Origin: Corallococcus praedator
Lineage (GTDB): Bacteria; Myxococcota; Myxococcia; Myxococcales; Myxococcaceae
Assembly (NCBI RefSeq): GCF_003612125.1
Contig: NZ_RAWI01000058.1
Span: 1-33,422 of the forward strand
DNA: 33,422 bases
Direction: 5' to 3'
Shown here: positions 1 to 7,541 of the stretch, in pieces
Layout of the letters: the number at the start of each line of letters is the position of its first letter
How positions within the stretch are numbered: the stretch's first letter is position 1
The notes under the pieces: generated by a model
Seen by the model: only the letters and a program-made list of their open reading frames with translations
The model's database searches: none
What the model was told of the DNA's origin: nothing
Translations under genes and position numbers: made by a program

Positions 1-19
1 AGATGAGTATAAGAGACAG
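1..19. other. Nextera mosaic-end adapter remnant at contig edge
   Basis: The first 19 bases match the 19-base Nextera transposase mosaic end (AGATGTGTATAAGAGACAG) at every position except the sixth, which is A instead of T. This is library adapter left at the end of an assembled contig, not genomic sequence. Genomic sequence therefore starts at about base 20, and the gene reading off this edge is cut artificially. Confidence 0.93.
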
Positions 20-166
20 CATCACGGGCGCCGGCGTCTGGCGGGGCGCGGGAGCGGCCTTCTCCAGTGCCTGGCCGCAGAGCACACAGGTGGCCGAGCG
101 CGGCGGGTTGTACCCGTCACAGTTCGGGCAGACCACCGGGAGCGCGGACAACAGGAGCTGAGACAT
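20..166 (-). CDS. Zinc-ribbon protein, N-terminal fragment (cut by contig end)
   Basis: An ATG at 166 on the minus strand opens a frame of 49 codons that runs without a stop to the adapter junction. The translation begins MSQLLLSALPVVCPNCDGYN and contains two Cys pairs, CPNC (C13, C16) and CVLC (C27, C30). This is the usual layout of a small zinc ribbon. A Pro/Ala-rich stretch follows, as in proteins where the ribbon is joined by a linker to a second domain. The gene is divergent from relA, with about 160 bases between the starts. The start has no strong Shine-Dalgarno sequence. The rest of the protein lies outside the window, so its function cannot be assigned. Confidence 0.7.
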
Positions 167-276
167 GGACTTGGGGCCAATCTAGGGGCGCGTGAAACGT
201 CGGGTCAATGAAAGCCGGCAAGCCGGCCAGCACCCGCGCTACAGGCTCCAACGCCCGTGAAGGAAGTACGATGTTC

Positions 277-295
277 CAGGGGAACGTTGCCCCTG
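277..295. promoter_or_regulatory. Inverted repeat in the relA upstream region
   Basis: CAGGGG (277-282) and CCCCTG (290-295) form a perfect 6-bp inverted repeat around AACGTTG, which contains the palindrome AACGTT. It ends 33 bases before the preferred relA ATG. It could be an operator or a leader hairpin. An alternative GTG start at 257 would place it inside the coding region. Functional status is unknown. Confidence 0.3.
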
Positions 296-328
296 CTGTT
301 TGAGGCAGTTACGATTGCCACCGCCTCG

Positions 329-2551
329 ATGATTCGCCTGAACGACATCCTGCAGCGGGTTGCGTCGTACCACCCGGACCCCGACCTGGACATCATCAAG
401 AAGGCGTACGTCTACTCGGCCAAGGTCCACCAGGGGCAGCTCCGGAAGTCCGGTGAGCCCTACCTGATTCACCCCCTGGAGGTGGCGGGCATCCTCGCGG
501 AGCTCAAGCTGGACGAGGCGTCCATCGTCACCGGCCTGCTCCACGACACCATCGAGGACACGCTCGCCACCGCCGAGGAGCTGACGGAGCTGTTCGGGCC
601 GGAGGTCGCCCAGCTCGTGGACGGCGTGACGAAGCTGTCCAAGTTCTCCGCGTCCGCGACGCTCTCCCAGGAGGAGAAGCAGGCGGAGAACTTCCGCAAG
701 ATGATCATCGCGATGGCGCAGGACATCCGCGTCATCCTCGTGAAGCTGGCCGACCGCACGCACAACATGCGGACGCTGGATCACATGTCCGAGGAGAAGC
801 AGGCCCGCATCGGACAGGAGACGCTGGACATCTACGCGCCCCTGGCCAACCGGCTGGGCATCTCCTGGATCAAGACGGAGCTGGAGGACCTGTCCTTCCG
901 CTACGTGAAGCCCCAGGAGTTCTTCGCGCTGGAGGAGCAGCTCAACAAGCGCAAGAAGGAGCGCGAGGCGTACATCGAGGACACGTGCGACCTGATGCGC
1001 GCCAAGCTCCAGGAGCGCGGCCTCAAGGGCGACGTCAGCGGCCGCTTCAAGCACGTCTACAGCATCTGGAAGAAGATCAAGTCCCAGGGCATCGACTTCG
1101 ATCAGATCCACGACATCATCGCGTTCCGCATCATCGCGCCCGCCGTGCCCGCCTGCTACGAGGCGCTGGGCATGGTGCACCAGATGTGGAAGCCGGTGCC
1201 GGGGCGCTTCAAGGACTTCATCGCCATCCCGAAGCCCAACATGTACCAGTCCCTGCACACCACGGTGATTGGTCCGTTGAGCGAGCGCGTGGAGGTGCAG
1301 ATCCGCACCGCGGAGATGCACAAGATCGCCGAAGAGGGCATCGCCGCGCACTGGGCCTACAAAGAGGGCCGCGCGCCCATCTCCAAGGACGATGAGAAGT
1401 TCGCCTGGCTGCGCCAGTTGATGGAGTGGCAGCAGGACCTCAAGGACCCCAAGGAGTTCCTCGAGACGGTGAAGGTGGACCTCTTCACCGACGAAGTCTT
1501 CGTCTTCACGCCCAAGGGCGACGTGCGAAGCCTGCCGCGCGGGGCGACGCCGGTGGACTTCGCGTACGCCATCCACTCGGACGTGGGCGGCCGGTGCGTG
1601 GGCGCCAAGGTGAACGGGAAGATCGTCCCCCTGCGCTACAAGCTGAAGAACGGCGACACGGTGGAGGTGCTCACCAGCCCGCAGGCGCACCCGTCCAAGG
1701 ACTGGCTCACCTTCGTCAAGACGAGCCGCGCGCAGCAGCGCATCCGCGGCTTCATCAAGCAGCAGCAGCGGGACAAGAGCCTGCAACTGGGCCGCGAGCT
1801 GGTGGAGCGCGAGTTCAAGCGCTTCCAGCTCAACTTCAACAAGCAGATGAAGTCCGGCGAACTCAAGAAGGTCGCCGAGGAGCTGGGCTTCCGCGTCGAG
1901 GACGACCTGCTGGTGGCCATCGGCTACGGCAAGGTGACGCCGCAGCAGTTGGTGCAGCGCATCGTGCCGCAGGAGAAGCTGGCGCAGGCGGAGCCGCCCC
2001 CGCGGCCGGACGCCAGCAACGGGAATGGCAACGGCAACGGGACGGGCAACACGTCCATGCTGCCGGGCCTGTCGCGCATGACGGACCTGGCCAAGCGGCT
2101 GGTGGGCCGCAACAGCCGCAGCGGCGTCCAGATTGGCGGCGTGGACGACGTGCTGGTGCGCTTCGGGCGCTGTTGCAACCCCGTTCCCGGGGACCCCATC
2201 GCGGGGTTCATCACCCGGGGGCGGGGCGTGACGGTGCACACGGTGGGCTGTGAGAAGGCCCTGGCCACCGATCCCGAGCGGCGCGTGGACGTGTCCTGGG
2301 ACGTGAAGGGCGACTTCAAGCGGCCCGTCACGTTGCGCGTGCTGACGGCGGACCGGCCGGGCCTGCTGGCGGACATCACCCACACGTTCTCCAAGAAGAG
2401 CGTCAACATCTCCCAGGCGAACTGCCGGGCCACCGGCGATGACCGGGCGGTGAACACCTTCGAGGTCACCATCTCCGACCTCAAGCAGCTCACGGACCTG
2501 ATGCGCTCCATCGAGCGTTTGACGGGCGTCTACTCCGTCGAGCGAATCTAG
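329..2551 (+). CDS. relA: Bifunctional (p)ppGpp synthetase/hydrolase (RelA/SpoT family)
   Basis: A long RSH enzyme of 740 aa that makes and degrades the stringent-response alarmone (p)ppGpp. The HD hydrolase domain looks intact: H48, the HD pair H72-D73 in LLHDTIEDT, and LADRTHNM near 140-147. The synthetase domain carries RFKD at 293-296, the charge form typical of bifunctional Rel enzymes (monofunctional RelA has ExDD), followed by IPKPNMYQSLHTTVIGP. A TGS domain (about 390-450), a Cys-containing region with GRCCNPVPGD, and a C-terminal ACT domain follow. I chose the ATG at 329 because MIRLNDIL is where family members usually begin. A GTG at 257 would add 24 unconserved residues. ridA follows 85 bases downstream on the same strand. 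In M. xanthus this alarmone triggers fruiting-body development. Confidence 0.95.
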   Translation: MIRLNDILQRVASYHPDPDLDIIKKAYVYSAKVHQGQLRKSGEPYLIHPLEVAGILAELKLDEASIVTGLLHDTIEDTLATAEELTELFGPEVAQLVDGVTKLSKFSASATLSQEEKQAENFRKMIIAMAQDIRVILVKLADRTHNMRTLDHMSEEKQARIGQETLDIYAPLANRLGISWIKTELEDLSFRYVKPQEFFALEEQLNKRKKEREAYIEDTCDLMRAKLQERGLKGDVSGRFKHVYSIWKKIKSQGIDFDQIHDIIAFRIIAPAVPACYEALGMVHQMWKPVPGRFKDFIAIPKPNMYQSLHTTVIGPLSERVEVQIRTAEMHKIAEEGIAAHWAYKEGRAPISKDDEKFAWLRQLMEWQQDLKDPKEFLETVKVDLFTDEVFVFTPKGDVRSLPRGATPVDFAYAIHSDVGGRCVGAKVNGKIVPLRYKLKNGDTVEVLTSPQAHPSKDWLTFVKTSRAQQRIRGFIKQQQRDKSLQLGRELVEREFKRFQLNFNKQMKSGELKKVAEELGFRVEDDLLVAIGYGKVTPQQLVQRIVPQEKLAQAEPPPRPDASNGNGNGNGTGNTSMLPGLSRMTDLAKRLVGRNSRSGVQIGGVDDVLVRFGRCCNPVPGDPIAGFITRGRGVTVHTVGCEKALATDPERRVDVSWDVKGDFKRPVTLRVLTADRPGLLADITHTFSKKSVNISQANCRATGDDRAVNTFEVTISDLKQLTDLMRSIERLTGVYSVERI

Positions 2552-2636
2552 CCCCGGCCCGGATGTGCTACAGCGCGCGGCGGACCCGCGGCCCCTGCTG
2601 TCCTTTTCGGGGCCGCCTCAACGCGAGGTGTGCTGC

Positions 2637-3023
2637 ATGGCGCGCAAGGCAATCCACTCCGACGACGCCCCCAAGGCCATTGGCCCTTACTCCCAGGCCG
2701 TGCAGGTGGACGCCGGGAAGCTGACGTTCCTGTCCGGGCAGATTCCCCTGGACCCCAAGACGATGGAGATCGTCCCCGGTGACGTCGCCGCGCAGGCCGA
2801 GCGCGTGATGGAGAACCTCAAGGCGGTGCTCGCCGCCAGCGGCCTGGACTTCTCCCACGTCGTGCGCTGCACCATCTTCCTCACCGACCTGGGCGACTTC
2901 GCCAAGGTGAACGAGGTGTACGGCCGCGCCTTCACCGGCGCGCCCCCGGCCCGCGCCACCGTGCAGGTGTCCGCGCTGCCGCGCGGCTCCAAGGTGGAGA
3001 TCGACGCCATCGCCGTCTCCTGA
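2637..3023 (+). CDS. ridA: RidA family enamine/imine deaminase
   Basis: A 128-aa protein of normal RidA (YjgF/YER057c/UK114) length. It contains the family's early IGPYSQAV motif, the FLSGQIPLDP segment, and the late sequence PPARATVQVSALPRGSKVEI, whose Arg and Glu contribute to the active site. RidA hydrolyses reactive enamines and imines, such as 2-aminoacrylate released by PLP enzymes. The ATG at 2637 is preceded by GAGGTG with 6-base spacing. An upstream in-frame extension from 2565 is not conserved in the family. It lies 85 bases after relA on the same strand and could be co-transcribed with it. A strong hairpin follows at 3083-3115. Confidence 0.93.
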   Translation: MARKAIHSDDAPKAIGPYSQAVQVDAGKLTFLSGQIPLDPKTMEIVPGDVAAQAERVMENLKAVLAASGLDFSHVVRCTIFLTDLGDFAKVNEVYGRAFTGAPPARATVQVSALPRGSKVEIDAIAVS

Positions 3024-3082
3024 CGTCTCCGGGCCTCCGGGCTCCGGAGCTCCAGGGACGCAAGCGACGCTGGAAACACGAA

Positions 3083-3115
3083 GGCCGTCGGTTCCCGCTG
3101 TGGGAGCCGACGGCC
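3083..3115. terminator. Hairpin terminator between convergent ridA and the DsbA-like gene
   Basis: GGCCGTCGGTTCCC (3083-3096) pairs with GGGAGCCGACGGCC (3102-3115) around a 5-base loop. This gives a 14-bp stem with a single G-U pair. It sits between two convergent genes and probably ends transcription from both sides. On the minus strand a short T-rich run (TTCGTGTTTCC) follows. Confidence 0.8.
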
Positions 3116-3150
3116 TCGCGTGCTTCAGGCTGCGTTGGAGCGGAAGCGGA

Positions 3151-5133
3151 CTACTTCGCGTCCGTCGCGATCGCCACGCCGGCCTTCTTCAGCTCCTCGT
3201 CGATGACGCGCTTGAAGGCGTCGAAGGGCTGGGCGCCCACGAGGGTGCGGCCGTTGACGAAGAAGGTGGGCGTGCCGTTCGCGCCCAGGGCGGAACCGGT
3301 GGCCATGTCCGCTTCGATCTGCGCGTCGAACTTGCCGCTGTCCAGGGCGGACTTGAACTTCGGCATGTCCAGCTTCAGCTCCTGCGCGTACTTCTCCAGG
3401 GACGCGCGATCCAACGCGCGCTGGTTGGCGAAGAGCTTGTCGTGCATCGCCCAGAACTTGCCCTGCTCGTGCGCGGCCATGGAGGCCTGCGCGGCGAGCT
3501 TCGCGTGCTGGTGGAAGGGCAGCGGCTGGTGCTTGAAGGCGATCTTCACCTTGCCCTCGTAGGCCTTCTCCACCTGCTCGAGGGTCGGCACCGCGCGGCT
3601 GCAAAAGGGGCACTCGAAGTCGGACCAGGCGACGATGGTCACCGGGGCCTTGGCGGGACCGCGCACCGGGGCGTTGCCCACGTCCACCTTCTGCACGGCC
3701 GGCTCGGCGGGCGCCGCGGGGGCGGCCGGAGCGGCGTTCACGTTGTCCTGGTTCAGCTTGGCGTACAGGTCCTCCGCCTTGGTGCCGGCGGCGAGCGCCT
3801 TGTCGGCCTTGGCGATCTCCTCGTCGATGAGGGGCTTGAAGGCCTCGAAGGGCTGCGCGCCCGACAGGAAGCGGCCGTTGATGAAGAAGGCCGGCGTGCC
3901 GTTGGCGCCCACCGCGCTGCCGGCTTCGGAATCCGCCGCCACCTTCGCGTTGAACTTGCCGCTGTCCAGGGCGGACTTGAACTTCGCCATGTCCAGCTTC
4001 AGCTCCTCGGCGTACTTCTCCAGGGAGGCGCGGTCCAGCGCGCGCTGGTTGGCGAACATCTTGTCGTGCATCTCCCAGAACTTGCCCTGCTCGTGCGCGG
4101 CGAGCGACGCCTGGGCGGCGATCTTCGCGTTCGCGTGCATGGGCAGGGGCTGCTGACGGAACACCACGCGCACGTCCTTGCCGTAGGTCTCCTTGATGCG
4201 GGTCAGCGTGGGTACCGCGCGGCTGCAGAACGGGCACTCGAAGTCGGACCACTCCACGATGGTGACCTTCGCGGTGGTCGGGCCGAACGACGGCGCGTCC
4301 GCGGGGATTTCAATCTTCTTGGCGGCGGCCGGGGCGGGCTCCGCGTTGCCCTGGGGGCGCGACGGGGCGCGCTCGACGCCCTTCTCGATGATGCGCGCGT
4401 AGACCTGACCGGGGGCGACGCCGCTCTTCACCAGGCCTTCGGCCTTGGCGAGCTCCTCGTCGATGAGGCCCTTGAAGTTCTCGATGGGCTGCGCGCCCGA
4501 CAGGAAGCGGCCGTTGATGAAGAAGGCCGGCGTGCCGTTGGCGCCCAGCTGCGAGGCCAGGGCCTGCTCCTTGGCGATGACGTCGGACAGGCGGGAGGCG
4601 GTCATGTCCTCCTTCCACTTGGCGACATCCAGACCGATCTCACGCGCGTACTTCTCCAGGCTCTCCCCATCCAGCTTCTTCTGGTTGGCGAAGAGCAGGT
4701 CGTGCATGTCCCAGTACTTGCCCTGCTCACCGGCCGCGAGCGCCGCGAGGGCCGCGGGCTTGGCGTGCGGGTGGAAGGACAGCGGGTTCTGGCGCATCAC
4801 CACGCGCAGCTTGCTGCCGTAGTCCTTCTGGAGCTGCACGACGGTGTTGTGCGCGCGGCTGCAGAACGGGCACTCGTAGTCGGAGAACTCCACCAGGGTG
4901 ACGAGCGCGTTGACGCTGCCCTTCACCGGGGCGCCTTCGACGGGCACCTTGAAGACGGTGGGGTCCACCTGGCGCGCGCCGGGCTTGGCCGCCTGCGCGA
5001 CGGTGGGCGAGTTGCCAGGGGTGGTGGTTTTCGAGCCGCTGGCGGCACGGCCGCCAACGAACCCGAGCACCAGGCCCACCAACAGGGCCACGATGACATT
5101 GGGCTTCATGGGTTGGGAATGCTCCTGCGCCAT
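3151..5133 (-). CDS. Membrane-anchored protein with three tandem DsbA-like thioredoxin domains
   Basis: A 660-aa protein. An N-terminal hydrophobic segment (about residues 11-28) should anchor or export it, so the rest would be periplasmic. Three DsbA-like domains follow, each with the active-site motif CPFC: C88/C91, C300/C303 and C508/C511. Each repeats the order SD[YF]ECPFCSRA, then an EQGK[YF]W.MHD helix, then NGTP.FF[IV]NGR with a cis-Pro. Linkers are rich in Ala, Pro and Glu. Domains 2 and 3 are more alike than either is to domain 1 (both have ANQRALDRASLEKYA and KFKSALDSGKF), which points to stepwise duplication. All three redox centres look intact, so thiol oxidation or disulfide exchange in envelope proteins is likely. 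The ATG at 5133 has GGAG upstream; an ATG at 5109 is also possible. It is divergent from the TusA-like gene. Confidence 0.88.
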   Translation of the reverse strand: MAQEHSQPMKPNVIVALLVGLVLGFVGGRAASGSKTTTPGNSPTVAQAAKPGARQVDPTVFKVPVEGAPVKGSVNALVTLVEFSDYECPFCSRAHNTVVQLQKDYGSKLRVVMRQNPLSFHPHAKPAALAALAAGEQGKYWDMHDLLFANQKKLDGESLEKYAREIGLDVAKWKEDMTASRLSDVIAKEQALASQLGANGTPAFFINGRFLSGAQPIENFKGLIDEELAKAEGLVKSGVAPGQVYARIIEKGVERAPSRPQGNAEPAPAAAKKIEIPADAPSFGPTTAKVTIVEWSDFECPFCSRAVPTLTRIKETYGKDVRVVFRQQPLPMHANAKIAAQASLAAHEQGKFWEMHDKMFANQRALDRASLEKYAEELKLDMAKFKSALDSGKFNAKVAADSEAGSAVGANGTPAFFINGRFLSGAQPFEAFKPLIDEEIAKADKALAAGTKAEDLYAKLNQDNVNAAPAAPAAPAEPAVQKVDVGNAPVRGPAKAPVTIVAWSDFECPFCSRAVPTLEQVEKAYEGKVKIAFKHQPLPFHQHAKLAAQASMAAHEQGKFWAMHDKLFANQRALDRASLEKYAQELKLDMPKFKSALDSGKFDAQIEADMATGSALGANGTPTFFVNGRTLVGAQPFDAFKRVIDEELKKAGVAIATDAK

Positions 5134-5194
5134 AGGTCCGACTCCGAGGGGGCCCAAGCGGGTGTCTGGGTAGGGAAAGGGCGGGGTACTTAAC

Positions 5195-5298
5195 AGAGGG
5201 AATTCCAGACACGCAAGCCGCGATGACCGCCTGCGTCCGCCACATCCAGAGGCCCCGAAGGGGCGGACAACGACGCGGGGTGGATCAAAATTCCCTCT
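5195..5298. repeat. 10-bp inverted repeat pair (AATTCCCTCT) in a divergent promoter region
   Basis: AGAGGGAATT at 5195-5204 and its exact reverse complement AATTCCCTCT at 5289-5298 flank the middle of the 212-base gap between the two divergent genes. Read in the direction of each gene, both have the same AATTCCCTCT element: about 61 bases before the DsbA-like start and 47 bases before the TusA-like start. This is compatible with a shared operator or promoter element. No regulator is identified. Confidence 0.5.
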
Positions 5299-5345
5299 CA
5301 TGACGGACCCGTGTGCGTTCGGGGTCCATGACAGGATGCGAGCCC

Positions 5346-5576
5346 ATGGAAGCCGGTGTGCGCGTGGATACGTCCGGAGCCTTCTGCCCGGTGCCCATCC
5401 TGGAGATCGCGAAGGCGATGCGGCGCCTTCCGCCCGGGACGCTGGTGGAGCTGGTGTCCACCGACCGGGGGCTGGAGGCGGACCTGCCCGCGTGGTGCGA
5501 GGCGACCGGCAATGAACTCGTGCGCCTGGAGCGGCGGGGCACCCACTATGTGGGCTGGGTGCGCAAGGCGGGGTGA
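5346..5576 (+). CDS. TusA/SirA-like sulfur carrier protein
   Basis: A 76-aa protein of TusA family size. It starts with the family strand and motif DTSGAFCPVPILEIAKAM, where FCPVP matches the CPxP sulfur-carrying Cys motif. The second half (LVELVSTDRGLEADLPAW...GNEL) follows the usual beta-alpha-beta-alpha-beta order. TusA proteins relay persulfide sulfur, for example to tRNA thiolation or to molybdopterin synthesis. Which pathway this copy serves is not visible here. The ATG at 5346 follows AGGATG by 8 bases; ATGs upstream in frame at 5313 and 5328 are less well placed. It is divergent from the triple-DsbA gene with a shared upstream repeat. The downstream neighbour is convergent, 19 bases away. 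Confidence 0.82.
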   Translation: MEAGVRVDTSGAFCPVPILEIAKAMRRLPPGTLVELVSTDRGLEADLPAWCEATGNELVRLERRGTHYVGWVRKAG

Positions 5577-5595
5577 GCGTCCGTGGGGCGCGGGC

Positions 5596-6507
5596 CTACA
5601 GGAGCTGGAGCACGCGGTCTTCCAGGCGGCGGCCCCGGCTGACGCCGAGAATCAACGTCTGGTGCTGGATGAGGTGGCCCACGGTGCGGCTGATGACCTC
5701 CTCGGCCTTGTGGGCCTGGCCGTCGAAGCGCACGCACAGCACGTCGGTGCCCTCCATGCGCGCGCCGATGACGCCGGGCAGGGAGGTGATCTCCGGGATG
5801 ATGACGTCGCCCCGGGCAATCTGGACGCGGAACTCGGCGCCCTGGCCGGTGAGCTCGGACATGGTGCCGGCCTGCGCGAGCGAACCCTTGTCGAGGATGG
5901 CGGCCGCGTCGCACAGCTCCTCCAGCTCCTGGAGGTTGTGGCTGGAGACGACGACGGTCTGCGTGCCCTTCATGTCCTTGATGACCTGACGCACCTGGGC
6001 GGCGATGCGCGGATCCAGGCCGGCGGTGGGCTCATCCAGCAGCACGAGGGGAGGGCGCCCCATGAGGGCCTGGGCCATGGCGGCCCGCTTGGCCATGCCG
6101 TGGCTGAGCGCCTGGGTCTGCACCTTCCAGGCCTCCATCAGGCCCACCTTCTCCAGGGCGCCGCGCGCTTCATGCTCCGGCTGGGGCAGGTCCGACAGGC
6201 GGGCCCAGTACATGAGCAGCGAGCCCACCTCCCAGCCCGGTGGCAGCACCGCGTCCTGGGGCAGCGCGCCCACGCGGCCCTTGAGGGCGCCGGGCGTGGT
6301 GGGCGACACGCCCATCACCTTGAGCGAACCCTCCGAAGGGTAGAGGTAGCCGCACATCATGGAGAAGGTCGTCGTCTTGCCGGCGCCGTTGGGCCCGATG
6401 AGACCGAAGACGTCACCCTGGCGCACCTGGAGGCTCACCGCGTTGACGGCGACCTTGGGGCCGAAGCGCTTGGACACGCCCGACAGTTCAATGGCCAGCT
6501 CGCTCAC
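5596..6507 (-). CDS. ABC transporter ATP-binding protein
   Basis: A 303-aa ABC ATPase of the DrrA/CcmA-like group that powers simple two-gene exporters. Walker A is GPNGAGKTT (38-46), Walker B is LVLLDEPTAGLD (154-165), and the H-loop is SSHNLQ. The signature motif reads LSHGM (134-138), not LSGGQ, so it is degenerate although the following helix MAKRAAMAQAL is normal. A C-terminal region of about 90 residues (EFRVQIARGD onward) resembles the regulatory tail of this group. The GTG start at 6507 overlaps the stop of the permease gene by 4 bases (GTGA), with GAGG upstream, so the two are translationally coupled. Substrate is unknown. Confidence 0.92.
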   Translation of the reverse strand: MSELAIELSGVSKRFGPKVAVNAVSLQVRQGDVFGLIGPNGAGKTTTFSMMCGYLYPSEGSLKVMGVSPTTPGALKGRVGALPQDAVLPPGWEVGSLLMYWARLSDLPQPEHEARGALEKVGLMEAWKVQTQALSHGMAKRAAMAQALMGRPPLVLLDEPTAGLDPRIAAQVRQVIKDMKGTQTVVVSSHNLQELEELCDAAAILDKGSLAQAGTMSELTGQGAEFRVQIARGDVIIPEITSLPGVIGARMEGTDVLCVRFDGQAHKAEEVISRTVGHLIQHQTLILGVSRGRRLEDRVLQLL

Positions 6508-7373
6508 AGGTCCCTCGTGCGCAGGACGCCATAGGCGCCCACCAGGAAGATGGCCGCGAAGGCGGCGTAGGCCGCGCCGCTGCCGGCGAACTCGGCGAGC
6601 TGCGGGTGCAGCAGGTTGCCCGAGTAGTAGGACGGGGACAGGTAGCGCACGAAGCGCACGGGGTTGGTGTCCTCCACCGCGCGCGAAACGGAGTCCATCA
6701 GCCAGAAGACGAACAGCAGGATGAAGTTGAAGACGAGGCTGACGGCGGGGCTGCGGAACAGGCTGGAGCACAGGGTGGTGAGGGCCACGTACGCCAGCGA
6801 GAACACGATGGTCGCGCCCCAGAACTTCAGGAGGTTCATCGCCAGCACCCCGAAGGCGAAGTCGGGGTTGAGGATGCGCGCGTAGACGAAGATGGCCAGG
6901 TCGATGACCAGCACCAGCCCCAGCAGCAGCGTGGCCTGGGAGAGGAACTTGCCCAGCAGCACCGACGAGCGGCGCGCGCGCACGGTGAGGTAGCGGATGG
7001 AGCGCGGGCCCACCTCGCCGCTCACCTGATCGAAGCCCATCAGCGCGATGTAGGCGGGGAGGAAGAAGAGGGTGAGCTTGAAGACGATGAGGACGACGAT
7101 GGGCACCTGCGACAGCGCCTGCATCATCGCGGTGTCGTTGCTGGTGAGGAAGCCCAGCACCCCCTGATGCATCTGGTCCGCGGCGCGCGCGGCGGCTTCC
7201 GGGTCCGCTCCTTCCTCCATGAGCTTCGTGTTCACCTGGCCCTGCAGTTCGCGGGTGACGAAGCCCACGACGAGCAGCACCAGCGCGGAGAACATGCTGT
7301 AGAGCCCGAGCAACACGAGCGCGCGGCCGCTGCGCACCGCCCGGCGCAGCTCCGCGGCCCAGATCACCATCAT
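6504..7373 (-). CDS. ABC transporter permease (ABC-2 type)
   Basis: About 289 aa with several hydrophobic helices: near residues 20-40, then VPIVVLIVFKLTLFFLPAYIAL, LLLGLVLVIDLAIFV, a helix around 185-205, VFNFILLFVFWLM, and a last one near the C-terminus. The segment GEVGPRSIRYLTVRARRSSVLLGKFL is typical of ABC-2 permeases. A soluble loop of about 60 residues separates helices 1 and 2. It is the first gene of a two-gene operon with the downstream ATPase (4-bp overlap) and should be its membrane partner. Two adjacent ATGs (7373 and 7370) follow AAAGAG, and the second has better spacing. It is divergent from the transpeptidase gene. Confidence 0.88.
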   Translation of the reverse strand: MMVIWAAELRRAVRSGRALVLLGLYSMFSALVLLVVGFVTRELQGQVNTKLMEEGADPEAAARAADQMHQGVLGFLTSNDTAMMQALSQVPIVVLIVFKLTLFFLPAYIALMGFDQVSGEVGPRSIRYLTVRARRSSVLLGKFLSQATLLLGLVLVIDLAIFVYARILNPDFAFGVLAMNLLKFWGATIVFSLAYVALTTLCSSLFRSPAVSLVFNFILLFVFWLMDSVSRAVEDTNPVRFVRYLSPSYYSGNLLHPQLAEFAGSGAAYAAFAAIFLVGAYGVLRTRDL

Positions 7374-7541
7374 CTCTTTAGGTCCGTCCAAGGTGCACAG
7401 GACCCTACTGGACCTCCGGTCACCTTCCCAGGTTTCTCCTAGACGAACCGAGCGGTCGAGGGAGCAAGCCGTGGACAGCGCGCCCTCAGCGACTACGATT
7501 CGGCGGCCTGCTCCCTGCCCCCCCAAGGAGAGCCCCGACGC

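Noticed and set aside
185-240. Repeated AAGCCGGC units upstream of relA
   Set aside because: Two short copies next to each other with no further units; too little to call a repeat array.
239-2383. A 714-codon open frame on the minus strand opposite relA
   Set aside because: It is His/Arg/Leu-rich with no recognisable domain, as expected for the antisense frame of a GC-rich gene, and relA on the other strand is certain.
3100-5193. A 697-codon plus-strand open frame opposite the triple-DsbA gene
   Set aside because: It repeats with the three DsbA domains and lacks any known fold. It is a mirror of the repeated coding sequence.
7380-7415. AGGTCC...GGACCT inverted repeat in the divergent permease/transpeptidase gap
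   Set aside because: Only 6 bases per arm with 24 bases between, easily expected by chance in this GC-rich sequence.
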